DNA of 64,000 bases, taken from assembly GCA_003956705.1 (NCBI GenBank), contig QZCP01000121.1, positions 62,001-126,000 of the forward strand, in the 5' to 3' direction. The notes beneath the pieces were generated by a model that saw only the letters and a program-made list of their open reading frames with translations, was not told the origin of the DNA and ran no database searches. Of the stretch, positions 12,001 to 24,585 are shown in pieces. Every line of letters begins with the position of its first letter. The first letter of the stretch is position 1. This stretch comes from Brevipalpus yothersi (Eukaryota; Arthropoda; Arachnida; Trombidiformes; Tenuipalpidae). The position numbers and the translations under genes are program-made.

Positions 12001-15000
12001 AATATCAACATTTTTTTTTGTAAGGATTCTTGAATTTTGGAGGAGAAAATTCGATCAAATAATCAATTATGTCATGTAAATCACATGTCTCTGTCTATTC
12101 GAATGTCATTATCTTAAACCATGTACTGGCAAGTAAATGAGTCCAAATTAACAGGAACAAATCTTGTAAGACTTTGCTGAACAAATAAGATCATCATACA
12201 ATGCATACACCATTCACCAAAATCACCAGAAATCAACATCAGCAAAAGTTAATAACTGCCAATTATGTACAATTGATAGTCATTGAGGCGGAAAAGGAGA
12301 GATATGCTGAATATAATAATAAAAATAATGAGAGGCCAGTAGCTAATAGAAGGAAAACTGTATCAAATAAAGTGTTCTAGAATACATTCTATTGATCGCT
12401 TATTCAGAATGATCTAACGGTTGCTCTTCGATTCAGTGGGCAGCACTCGATCGATTTGAATCAAGAAATCAACGAAGAATGGATCAATGATAATGATCAT
12501 CATAGGGTCAGTTTTTGTCCAGACAACACACTTATTCATAATCAGGGTCATATGTGTGTATGTCTGTTTCAAAAGGTGGGAAAAGATTTCTGAAATCTTC
12601 AAATTTATCGAGACAAAATATGTGCAAAAAGGATGAATTTTTCTTGATAAACTATAAACTATGCAAGAGAAAGGAATGAAAAAAGCAGAGAACAAAATAT
12701 AATAAGTCGGCAATCGCAGCTGTTGTACTTTTCGATATTCGCTGTCTCAACAATTCAAAGTGACTGAAAGTAGTAAAGAAAAAAATTCAATAAAAATTCA
12801 GGACAAAACTCAATCTGATGTAGAAGGAAGAGAGAAGAAGAAGAAGAAACAATAGAGGTGAACACAGAAGTACAGATGCAGGATCGATTTTTCCTTATTC
12901 CATGGAATATTGGTAGGATAAATAAATTGGGAGAAAAAATTCGTTTTTCTAGTGTATTTTTGTGTAAAAATAGATTGATCGATCTATTGGCAGCTGTGAG
13001 TGGTCTAATCGACACATATGATTCTATCATCAGTGAGATATCGAGATTGACACACAACAGAATGCGATTCACCAGAGGCTTCAATTTTTTGGAACTTCAA
13101 AGATACACACACAAGTACACCCATCAACCATGCATATACATGTATCCAGAAAACAAACGAGGTTGCTGAGAATATTTGGAAGCTCATTTTTCATATTTTC
13201 CATCAAACAAGAGGACTTACTATGGGCTCACTTGTTACCATTTTAATCTGAGATAGCTTTACACTGGTAGAATAGAGTACTTGTAAGCATATTCGAAAGA
13301 GTGATGTATGTAGGAAAAGTTCACAGAAAATCGATTATACTGAATTTTCATTCCTCTCTCACTCTCTTCAACTTATAGAGAAGCTTTCTTCATCTCTCTG
13401 ACCGAAATTTTCTCTCTTTCAGGCATTTGCATTTCGAGAAAAGGATCATATACAAAAGTGACAATCAAAAAGGGTCCATCATTTTCTCATACAGTCAAAT
13501 TTAAAGAGTAATAGAATGAACTCCAGTCTCGCTTGATGAAATAATGTTTCGAGAGAATCTCAGATAATTAGTGGTGACTACTCACTGACAGGATTGAAAA
13601 ATTTTCACTTTAGAGATTCAGATGAAAAGAAAGATTGATGAAGCTATGCAACCAGAGATTGAACACTTCACGAAAAACCCTTTTGAGGTAATGATGAATG
13701 TTGAAGAGAATCAAGTTTGAAAGGTAAATACAGCTATATTCTTGTAATGTATTGAATTTTGATGCATTTTTAAAAGTAGTGAGCTATGATATCTGCTTTC
13801 AATACTTTATCAATTTGGTGCATGTTTCTGGCCCATTACAGCTCTTTTCTGAATGATTGATACAAACATTGGTGATAAGAACACTAGCCAAAGCTACCTT
13901 ATCACCAATGTTTGTATCAATCATTCAGAAAAGAGCTGTATATTCAAGTTAATTCTCTGAGAAACTCGTTCTTATCAATTACTGGAGGTATTCCTCCAAT
14001 TCACCAACAATAGAAGCAATTTCAACAGGTTCAGGTTTTGAAATTTGAGCTTCTTACAAGATATTGTTAGATAGATGTTAGATAAAGGAGGATACAGTTG
14101 CTGATAAGACATGAGTCTAGTAGTAAACTATACTATCTCTCTGTACTACCAGATTTGCTATCAAAAATCAAAGTTCATGTTTACTTGAGCTTTTTGAGGG
14201 TAAAAATTCGACTAACCTAGAAAAGCTGAGTATTTTGATATTTCTCGACATCACAAACAATTGAATTTATCTCAAGATAAACGTCCTAACTAAATTGAAT
14301 ATCTTTCATTAAGTTTCGCTGTCTTTGAATCAACTAAAATGAAAAACTGTTATAATGAGTGTACATAGTGTGGAGCAGAATATTTTTTCGACATAAAGAT
14401 ACACCACAGCTAATATTGGATATTTGCTCAAATAACTGTTTACTGTAACAATGGATGACCATTGTTTTGGGTACTAAAATAAATGAGCATCATGTCAAGC
14501 CAGTGATGCAAACAGAGAATATTATTCGCCTTCATATCGTATTCTCCTTATAAACTAAAAGAGGTGATAAAAGATTCTCTTCATTGGAACAGAAAACTCA
14601 AGGATCGACCGGTCAGTTTGATGATAATGTTCTCCTAAGATTTCCTTTGCACGAACACCTCTGAGAAGCAGATTGTGATGTCTAACACTGTAGACATCGT
14701 TTGAGTTGATAATAAGCTTGCCAGACATCAGCTTATGGACACTATTTTATCCAATTTTTGTGGGTAAACTATTGAGTAATGAAGGCGTCTGCACTAATAA
14801 ATCCAAAGAGAATTGATAGAAAGAGCTAATAAAGTGGATGAAAACATACGAGAAAGAACAGCAGGGATGGAGAGAGAGAAAATCTGACCTATGATCAATG
14901 AATTCAAGCCTATCTGAACATATGAATCGATCCATATTCATGGAACATTCCATGAGTCGCAGAATACTAAAATTCTCTCTGCGTATAATGTGGTATCGTG

Positions 15001-15568
15001 AATTGTGACAAAAGACTCTGTCGATCAATGTTCTAGAGACTCATGCCCTGAAGCTGCTCGATAAGAGATTGAGTGAGTAAGAAACTAGAAAAATAAACAA
15101 TCTATCTACCAGAACTCTGAGGAATAGTGCGGAACGAATAAAGGAGAGGAGAAGAAGAAAGTTCGTGAAAATCATCTTGAATCAATTTTGGGTGCATATC
15201 CTCGGGCACTAAAGCAATAGTGTAATTGTTTGGAAGCAGTATTAAATTTACCTTCCAGCATCAATAATGAGAGAATTTTAGGCTCATATATTTGAATTGA
15301 GTTTGAAATTTTGCTTTCTTAATTAACTCACTTGCATCAATAAACTGATAGGTTCCCGTGAAAAGATCGTATTCTGGTGATGGCTTGTCGGTATGAAAAT
15401 TGAGTACCAATGTTTGATATAGAGAAACTCTCTCTTTGGGTGATGATCGAGCACAATATCGGCCACTTAATGGAGTACGAATTAAGTCTTTATCAGCTTC
15501 CTCGAGTTCATTATAAATATCCAGAAATTCTCCCGTACAACTGGAAGCAATATATTTATAAACAGAGA

Positions 15569-15629
<61 letters not shown>

Positions 15630-16996
15630 TACTCATCAAGCTTATTCAATTAGCTCATCTTTCTTCCAGCATATCATATATTTTTGGTGAATGAACTTAC
15701 TCAGGCGGTAAGCCTCTCAAATTGAATGTGTCGAAAGTGATTAGAACTTTTCTATTCTCAGAGGCTATAAATGTGTATGTACATGATTGTGTCTGAATAG
15801 GGTGAGAGAGAGAGAGAAGAAAAAAGAGGTGAAATAATGGAATTATGCGGGAAATAATCAAAGTATTTGTGTGAATAGAAAAAAAGAATCATCTGTCGAA
15901 AAAGAAGTGAGAAATCATGAGCCAATGGATTCTAGACTAGATTCTTTTTTATTTTTGGAATCATAACTTCCACAACATCCACTGAATTCTTTATGTAATC
16001 AAAGGTGAGTGGTGCTTGATTTGGTATATTAAATGTCTTTGAGTCGAGGGATCAATAATCAAATTTCAGGCAAACGAGTGTGTATTTTTTAGGTATAGTT
16101 GATTTCTCTGAAATTCCATTAGATCCGTTAAACTTCGAACTCATCTCATCTGATCTCGTCATATATGACAGAAGGAGATCCAAATTTCATTATTATCCGA
16201 TTTTGAGCAAATCCAGAACAAATTCTAGGGAGAAATATCCAAATGAGAGTTGGATATAGAAAATCTAACATGTAAGTTGCTTTTGGATTTTAGGCATTGA
16301 ATCTAGGACTCACTCATGATTTATGTCAACAGATGTGGGAAAAAATTCAGCGATGCAAATGAAATAAATGACAAAATAAATTTCAGAACTTACATGATTA
16401 TCAGATTTATTCAACTTTGGAGAGGAAAATGTTCCATTCGACGAAGTTTTAGGACCATCAATCACCATAAAATCACATTCTGAGGATAAAAAAATTTTAA
16501 TGTAAAATATTTTGGAATCTTGAAAAGATTTTTTTATTCGAACGACATTAAGCTCAGGAGACAAATCGCCAAGTATAATCAATATTTTGATTGAATGCTC
16601 ATCGATATCAATAAGAGAAAATATTTTCTCCTTCAGTGTATATTCCAAATAGCAATCAAAGCAAATATATTTGCGACAAGAAAAGGAATGAATTACCCAG
16701 AACCCGCTTGAAAAGATCACAAAGTGAGTAATTAGCCTTAGAAAATATCGCATATTAGTCAAAATGCAGAGAATGTCAGCATTTTTACTTCCACTAAATT
16801 CCCTGCTTATACGTATGGGTTCCATCTTCTCTTTTCTTCTTTCCACCGAAATAAAATCGATTTTGCCAACAGTTACAAAAGCAGCAGGAAAATAAAAGTG
16901 TGCCCATTGTACTGAATTGTACTACAGATGTACCAGAAAGCTTCTGTGTATAGGTAGACAAAAGTAACGGTACAAAGTAGAGAGAGAGAGAAAGAG

Positions 16997-17053
<57 letters not shown>

Positions 17054-18255
17054 GAGCTAATGGAACTGAATCAAATCAATTGTGTTAGATGGCGAAAAAG
17101 AATTTACATCGAAACTATCATGATTCAAGATGAAAGTGAGAGATTGTTGACCAAACTTCTTGACGAAAAGCATTTGACTAGGGATAACTCACAGATAAAA
17201 TCTCTATTGATTCAGTGAATGATTGATCATCTGGATGAGTTTTCTACTCTACCTTGATCATCTCTCAGGAAAAAGTTTGATTTATCATCAGATGAACTAG
17301 AAATCACCATGAGGTAGGAATTCTGGAGAAACTCATTTCTTATTTCGAGAATTTTTTTTGCTACGATAAATAGCTATTCTATCAGTTTTAAGAAAGCTCT
17401 AAATCATATACAAAATATTGAAATCGAAATATCTACTGAGATTGGGTCACTTTTTCTCAAAAAGAACAAGATTTGAGGATTCTTTCAAAAGATTTTTCGA
17501 AACATGTTCGTGGATCCCTGCTGTACAGATACCTCGAATAAACATGCAAAGGAATCTTCAATCCCTCCTTTCGAATCGACTAGAACATAATGGTGTGTAT
17601 ATGGAAAGTTTTGGCAAAAGAAGCAATCTGATGCACACAGAAAGTTTGACTTGAAAAAAAAGGCAATAAGATTAGTTGCTTCCAAATCTTCTTCCAGGAA
17701 AGGAATGAACTACTTTCTGTTGGCAGGCTAAGAAGTTGAGAAAATTTAAAAAGAAAAGTATACTCAACATTGAAGTGAATGAAGTGAAGAGTGTATAATT
17801 CAAATTAGATTCTCTTGGAAACAAGTTTCAAATGGTATCATCCATGATGATGATGATGAAAGTAAGTCAACCAAAATTTTGCCTCATCAAACAAAATTTT
17901 CGGATCATCCACATTGATAGAGATAGATAGACGGAGAGAGTAAGTCAAAAAGATGCTATTCATCTGAATAAAGTGCCTAGAAAGAATGCTATAGCTACTA
18001 TGCTGAATAGATGTTTATATACATTTTTGCTCCCTGTAGTGATGAGAATCTAAGCAAAATATTGCTTAGTTGGATAGAATAAGTAATATTGCTTCCACTT
18101 TCCCATCTTTTTCTTCTCTCTTTGCTTTCCTCTGCGTTCGATCGCACAAGTATTCTTTTTCAGAAAAAATTAATAAGCTCACAAATGATCTAGTAAACGA
18201 TCCATCGAGACCAATGTGGGTTACTCTCAACGATTTCATGTGTATAAGTATTTGA

Positions 18256-18354
<99 letters not shown>

Positions 18355-20101
18355 ATCAATAAAGAAAGGAAAACTTTTGACGAATGAGTGATGCAAGTAT
18401 AAGTGTGTGAAAGCAAGATAATATCGGTTGAGGTTGGCCAATATCCATCCATTTCCACCAGCACTTCATCATTCTTCAACATCCATCGAGACGGCGCACA
18501 AGTGATTCAATGAGGAGTATAAAATCAATATGAAGGCACATACAAACAGAAGATACAAGGAGATACATACACACACACAGAGTCTCGAGTCAATTCGACC
18601 AGGAATTCTCATTTGATACGCTATCGTGACAATGATACAAAGCAATTGTGATGAGCAATAAAGATTCAATGGATGATATTACACTGAGCTCAGTTAGATC
18701 CAAATACCTTCACGATTTTTGAACTTTTTCCAATTTTGAATCGGAAATTCAAAAATTGCAAGATATCATGAAGCATTAATCATTGAATCCTATTTGTAGG
18801 AAACAATTTGGTAGAATTAGGTAGATGGATTGGTGAGAATTTTACACCGAGATTCCAATAAGCTTCAGAAATCTTTCCACATTGCATATAGATAGTCAAT
18901 TGATCTACATTGATCCTTCGAGAGCTTCAAACAACGTACAAAAGCCTCAATCTAGACAAATGAATCATTCAATAGTGAAAATTAGACAATATTAACTACT
19001 AACATACATGACTGGAAGAATCTTCAAACATGGGTTTATAAGCATTCAGTGATAAAATGTCTCAAAGATTTCCTAGTATCAGGTGAATAATGTTATAGCT
19101 CCAATATCTTTCATGTTTATCACGTTCAACGAATTGATGGGAAAAAGTTCACCAATATTCGGATAAACTCGAAGCCATTAGAAGGGCACATTGAGCCATT
19201 GAGCTTTGGTTGGTGATTTTGATGGGAAAAGTTCATTTTATTTCTCTCTTTTCCAACTTTTGTTTCACCATCACAGTAATATACAATTTATTGGGTACTC
19301 ATTTGTCTTCATACAGTAGGCTTCACAACAGAAACCAGACAGTGATATGATTTTATTACTCAGTATTCATGTGGGATGCATTGGCCATGAATAATCTGGA
19401 TAATGTGGGCAAAAAAAGCTTCTAATGAATCCCTACAAATATTCTGATCATCTATTTTGGTGCATAGATTTGATAAATGGCCCATTTTCCAAGTGATTTT
19501 GTGATATAAAAATGTTCAATAATTACCATAGATTTACACATGCACGATAAATGAGATGATCAACATGGAAAATGTGGAAAACAAAGATTAAGAGGGAAGA
19601 AGATGTCAGAAAAAACACAAAAAATTGAACGAAGACAACACACATCACATTCAAACAGCAAGCCATTCATCTTAATGTCTTTACATGTAATCCGTTCAGT
19701 TTTCGTGTTTCAATGATTAGTTTGGGTCTACATTCTTGTCCAAGTGTCTCATGATCGAGCAAGTGAAAGTTGTCTACAGTCAACATGTGATTCAAGAGCT
19801 AAAGAAAGATAAAGAGAGAGAGAGAGAGAGAGAACAATTTTTCATTCCAACATCATCCATAGACTCATCGAATAGAGTGCAAATTATTTTCTACTCATTA
19901 TCTCAATAGTTCTTTCATTTAATCCCAGAGAGATCTTATCTCCTCTGTTAATGATGAGAAGAAGAGCCGAGAAAAGTAAGATTCAAATGGATCTCCCATG
20001 AAGAGAGAAAAAGAATGAAGACAGCAAGAAAGAGCTCAATGATAAGTCAAGAGTCCAGCATCATGATTTCGAAGGAGCACAAAAGGAACTTTTTCGGCTG
20101 A

Positions 20102-20144
<43 letters not shown>

Positions 20145-22045
20145 CTCAGAAGTGGAATATAATCGATTATTTTCTCCTATTTTCTTGAATCAAATGTAGA
20201 GCAATGCTTGAAAAATCAAACTAAAGTACAAGAAAGAGAAAGAGGAAAACAGATCGAAGAAAGCATCCAAGAGTGCATGTATTTGATTAGTTCGACTAGA
20301 ACTATTCGAAAGGGCTTTCGATACTGATACTGAAACGAAGTGATTTTCAAATAGTATTGATATTGTATAGGCTTTAAGAAAAATGTCTCTTCTTCTCAAA
20401 TTGAGTGACATGTATTTGAGGTTTCAATAAATATATCTTGTCTTACTCACCCAATCAATCTAATCAGAATTTCTCTTTTTCTCCTTCTCCTCTCTATCGA
20501 TTATCATATAGAGAGTGACCATAATGATGCTTTTCCGTGCAAAAACATCTAATGAACAAGGAGAAGTCCGATAATCAGGGATGAAAGAGTAAGTTGAGTT
20601 GAGAAGAACGGCTTATGGACGCTCAACATATTGCGATATTATTACGATAATGAAGACAATCAAAAGTATGAGAGTGAATCCAACGGTGACCAATATCATC
20701 AACATTTTGTTCGATCAAATTTGATGCACGGCTTAATCAGAGAACGAATGTCACAATGAATCGAGAGAATATGAAGAAGAGGAGGAAGAAGAGGAAAAAG
20801 TTTTCACGTTGATGATGATACGGAAGCTGAATTGATAAGATTCAACGAAGCAAACACAACTGCTTGGTGAGTCGAGTGTGAATTATGAATGTAAGGAAGC
20901 ATATTATTCACAATCGATGAGAATCTCGGAACAAGAGAAGAATGGAAGATGAAGTATTCACACACATACACACTCAGAAGATGAGGATGAAGAGAGAGAG
21001 AACGAAAGAGAGAGAATATGTATCGCAGAGGAGTTGCTCATCCAAGGATAAACAAAGAAATTGAGCTCACATCAATCGAGCAGAAGATTGTAACATTGGC
21101 TGCAAATCAATGAGAGAAGGAGAAAGAGAGAGAGAGAAAGCGATATATATTCGGAAAATGCAGTATGATGATGAAAATGTAGCCCATCAAAAGAGTAACT
21201 ATCGGTCGCAACTTGGGTGAGTTTAGAAAAGCAATGAGAACCAGGAGAGAGAGATGGAAAGAGAGCGAATCAAGCAAAGGAAGAGAGAAGAGAGAAACAT
21301 TCGAGAGAATTTGAGCCAGCGCAGAGAGTAACTAATATTTTTTCGAATAGAGAAATGAAAGTTTGACCACTTTTATGTTGATTGATAGATGAAAAAAAGA
21401 TTTTCGTGCTTTTTTTCGGGGAATTCTTCCGGTATTGGGAAATCTTGAAATAATTTCACAGGCTCGTGAAAAAAGGTGTTATTGGGAGAATTCACTTAGC
21501 ATTGAGGACACGTTCGAAGTTGTAAAGGTTCAATAATGATCCTCAAAAAACAACTGGTCAAGATCAAATGGACACGAGAAAAACTTATGATTGAGCTGAG
21601 GAGCAGTGAAAGTGTTTTGAGAAATCTATGGATCTGTCTTGATACTGGATAGAGAGATATAAGCATCTGTATTTCCGTAAGTCTTGACATTGTACGGATT
21701 CAGAAACTGCGTCATCTTCTCAGGAGATCTGATGAATTCAAATCAAATTATGCCTCAGATTTATGGTGATAAACATAGTGGTCGATTCAGTCCAAGTTCG
21801 ATTCATCGAGACATAGACTATGAATATCTATCATTTTTGCTAAGATTTCATCCCTTGCTGTAATGATCTTTCCAATTTTTGAGCTATCATCAATCGAAGC
21901 GCGAAAGATAGAAAAAAAACAATCACTTACCTGATGTGTCTGATGGTAATTTATCGAGTTGACTGAATTGAGCAGATGAAAACTGGGGGAGAAGTGCTGG
22001 ATACAATACCGACCAAAAGAAGAATAACAGGGCGTAATTGGACAT
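9074..22045 (-). CDS. lev-10: LEV-10-like type I receptor: signal peptide, five CUB domains, LDLa repeat, TM (12 exons, 843 aa)
   Basis: Exons: 22045-21931, 16479-16394, 15792-15701, 15540-15332, 11606-11399, 11322-11114, 11045-10772, 10700-10060, 9987-9820, 9750-9627, 9548-9364, 9294-9074. All phases match (1,0,2,1,2,1,2,1,1,2,1), giving 843 residues. A signal peptide (1-26, ending FSSA) is followed by CUB domains at about 39-167, 180-304, 318-466, 476-605 and 612-730, each with the usual YPxxY or SPxYP, YDG and YCG-type words. An LDL-receptor class A repeat lies at about 735-771, with CNQ and DHADEVDC. A helix spans 781-801, and a 42-residue basic tail ends VDSV. Five CUB domains plus one LDLa plus one helix is the arrangement of nematode LEV-10, which clusters acetylcholine receptors at synapses. 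NETO proteins have only two CUBs. The exact ligand here is unknown. Exon 1 joins exon 2 across 5.4 kb as G|AA; this is the least certain link, though phase and signal peptide both fit. Confidence 0.85.
11607..15331 (-). other. Intron 4 of the LEV-10-like gene (3.7 kb)
   Basis: It separates CUB1 from CUB2. The donor is GCAA|gtgagt and the acceptor is ttttcag|GTCC. It contains the perfect inverted repeat at 13837-13940. No exon with a CUB half was seen inside, and the flanking phases join without one. Confidence 0.7.
13837..13940. repeat. Perfect 43-bp inverted repeat with 18-base loop
   Basis: The left arm is 13837-13879 and the right arm 13898-13940. Every base pairs, and the pairing stops sharply at both ends. 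The arms begin tacagctcttttctgaatga and close around aacactagccaaagctac. Transcribed from either strand it would fold into a long, fully paired hairpin. No target-site duplication or transposon ends were noticed around it. Confidence 0.97.
15566..15627. repeat. (GA)n microsatellite in LEV-10-like intron 3
   Basis: About 60 bases of GA repeats inside the 160-base intron between exons 3 and 4 of the CUB1 coding region, so close to splice signals. Confidence 0.97.
16979..17049. repeat. (GA)n microsatellite
   Basis: About 70 bases of GA with a few AAAG interruptions at its left end. Confidence 0.95.
18258..18354. repeat. (GT)n microsatellite
   Basis: Nearly 100 bases of GT repeats with one TTT interruption near 18329. 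It is the only long GT tract in a window dominated by GA/CT tracts. Alternating purine-pyrimidine runs of this length can adopt Z-DNA. Confidence 0.97.
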
Positions 22046-22429
22046 GGCCCAGTACGGCTTAGCTGAGCATCAATTAATATTAAAATATGCTGCTAGCACC
22101 AATGTAATCGAGATTCATCGATACAATATTGTTCTAACAAATGAAGTGTGAAAAATTTCGTAAGCAAACGAGTTGGTCATCATCATCATAAAAACTTGAA
22201 CCATCCAAAGGATCGAAAGGCGAAAGAACCAATGTCTTATGGTAAACATTCTTCACCCAGTTGGAGCATCTGGAGAATGAATTCCAATATGGCGGGATAT
22301 TCCATCCAGAGCGGCCTCTATTGGATTTAACTCGGAGATGCATTGGAATTGAGGTTCCAAATTGAAGAGCACTGTTAGATAATATAAAAGAACATTTGAA
22401 TTTTAACATCGCATTATAACGATTCATCA

Positions 22430-23957
22430 CATTAATTCACAGTGACTCATTGGAGCGATCTTTCAATGCATGAATTTCAAAACATAGAGAGGTACACAGC
22501 TAACAACTGTTAGAAGGAATGCTTTCCATGCAAAGACACATGTCATTATGAATTGTTCATCAAAATACTGCAGAAATATGACTAACATCAGCACATAGAA
22601 GGCGAGGCTCGTAAACTCTGAGACCACCATTAACCAATGTGATGAAGAAGATTGTTCAGCCCCATATTCGCATCATAAATTGATTCGATTGAGGGAATAA
22701 CATACATTTTCTGCATTCTTTCCATTAGTTGAGATGCCTTGACAATGCTCTGTGCTGTCTCTAACTTGTCACGAGTTAACATCCACCTTCTTATACTAGC
22801 ATCTTGTAGACCCTTAAGCGTTGTGGCAAAACCTTCCTGAAGCCTATCTTCGACATCTGTAAAGATAGCGAACTTGTGGAAATCATGCGAGAAATGACTA
22901 CAAATATCTCAACCCTCCTGTTAGGCAAATGAGCTCCATATCTTATTCAAGAGTTGATGAGACGGCACTTCTCCGAGCAGCTCTATCATGGTGACACAGT
23001 TTTGCTCAACGAGTAGTTACTAATCTTTGGTTTTGCCTGCTCATATCTGAACTGGAAATCACTGTGATTCTCTTGGATGAAAAATATACGTGAAATAACC
23101 AATGTTCGTAGACCAGTTCTAGCCATATTATACGCTGTTCCTGTACTCAGTCACTATATTGTATCATGGGACTCATGATAACATCGGCATCCTTTTTCAG
23201 ACCATTGAATGAGAGCAACTTCATTGGGGTGTGATGCCTGATAAGATATGCCATTGCCTTGGGTAGAGAGATATATAACAACAGATGAGTTAGCCTGAGA
23301 AGCAGACTGATCACTACCCATCGGATCGGCATTACCGGAGGCATTTGCTCCAGCGAAAGATTCTACCTCGACATCATGAGATGAAGTGACATTGTGACAA
23401 AGGGCGATTGTCGCTATTGAACTCTATGGATAGTGTCGCGGTTAATTTCGAAAGAATCGATTATGTTTGTTGTGGAATCTTTTTTCCGATGAAATGGGTA
23501 TATTGGACGCAGAGCTTTCCTGGTAACGATGACTGCCATGATAAGCTTGATTTTGAGGTGAATAAGCTGTTCGCAGGATAGTAGCAACTTCCTCAAAATA
23601 TTCGGGTGTGTAGGACACTTTTCTAAGATGAATCTTTTTGAACACCATCTCATTGCCTGTGAGTCTACCTGTTCTATCAGTAAAAAGGTGAGAAATTCGC
23701 CCAAGATCTTCTGGTATTGTTGTGGTCCGAACGATTGTCCAAGGAATTTCCATGTCTCTTTGGATCATAAAAGAATAAGCAACACGAGCCATTTCAAGAT
23801 TGACTCTCAATGAAATGGGAATCATGTAGGAAAAAAAAGTTAAAACCTGAACCAGAGCTATACCAAGGGCCATTGAAGCCTTTCAAATAGATCATAGCAG
23901 TTGAGAGAAGAATAGGTGTGATGCACTTTGGTTAGCTCATTCACTTCGATATCCAGG
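22430..23957 (-). pseudogene. ATP9 flippase pseudogene fragment 1
   Basis: Homologous to 38580-41027 of the intact ATP9 gene, in the same orientation, with at least two internal deletions. One removes the region equivalent to about 38790-39550, including the GDGGND hinge motif; another removes the region equivalent to about 40075-40245. It still carries both sides of the exon 2/exon 3 intron. The phosphorylation motif reads DRTGRLT instead of DKTGTLT, so even the readable part (23873-23442) could not form the aspartyl phosphate cycle normally. It ends abruptly at about 23957 where ATP9 sequence passes into LEV-10 intron-1 sequence. Confidence 0.9.
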
Positions 23958-24172
23958 ATAGAGAGATGGGAGCATCTGTATTTCAATAATTCTTGACGTT
24001 ATACCGATTCAGAAAACGCATCAGCTCTTCAGGTGATTCGATGGAATTCAAATAAAATTATGCCTGAGATTTAGAGTGTCAAACAAAGTGGCCAATTCCT
24101 TCAAAAGTGGTCTACAATTTTTGAGCTATCGTCAATCGAAGAGCAAAAGGTAGAGGAAAAACAATCCCTTAC

Positions 24173-24287
24173 CTGATGTATCCTATGGTAATTTATCTAT
24201 TTGATTGGATCAAGCATAAGAAAACTGGTGGAGAAGCTATGGATACAATACAAATCACAAAAGGAATACCAGGGCGTAATTGGACAT
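24173..24287 (-). pseudogene. Relic copy of the LEV-10-like signal-peptide exon (1)
   Basis: Aligns over its whole 115 bases with exon 1 at 22045-21931. It keeps the ATGTCCAATTACGCCCTG start and a CAG|gtaagg donor, but codon 11 is TGA, so it cannot supply a signal peptide. It belongs to the cassette that also carries the DOMON-like gene at 24586-25296. Confidence 0.85.
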
Positions 24288-24585
24288 GGCCCAGTACGAG
24301 TTAGCTGAGCATCAATTTAAATCAGAATATGATGATGATTTAATTATATTCAATCGAAGTGAAAATATTGACCCAGACAAATGCTTATCAAAAAGAAAAT
24401 GTTTACAATATACAGGCTGACAATTACATACAAATAAACTCTCAAATAATGTCTTCTCAACGTACGAGCTCCTATCCCAAAGCTAATATTGGCAGATTCA
24501 TATTCACCATCAGCCATCAGAAAACTAGGTATGATTAGCACTGGTTGAAATTAGAGACAGAGAAATGCTTCGAGTTTCTGGAACC

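Larger units (their letters stand above)
16480..21930 (-). other. Intron 1 of the LEV-10-like gene (5.4 kb)
   Basis: The donor is ACATCAG|gtaagt at 21931/21930 and the acceptor is tcctcag| before 16479. It contains GA tracts at about 16979-17049 and 20105-20140 and a long GT tract at 18258-18354. The exon-1-proximal part (about 20.99-21.93 kb) is homologous to several pieces of the array at 23-37 kb. Nothing coding was supported. Confidence 0.7.

Noticed and set aside
15410..15694. Plus-strand frame over the CUB1 region
   Set aside because: Shadow of minus-strand exon 4 (15540-15332), which has matching phase and a clear CUB sequence.
16310..16846. 178-codon minus-strand frame around LEV-10 exon 2
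   Set aside because: Only 16479-16394 is exon; the remainder is intron read-through with no domain, and an upstream signal-peptide exon fits the acceptor phase.
18066..18482. 138-codon frame with a HTHTHT run
   Set aside because: Translation of the GT tract on the minus strand inside the LEV-10-like intron.
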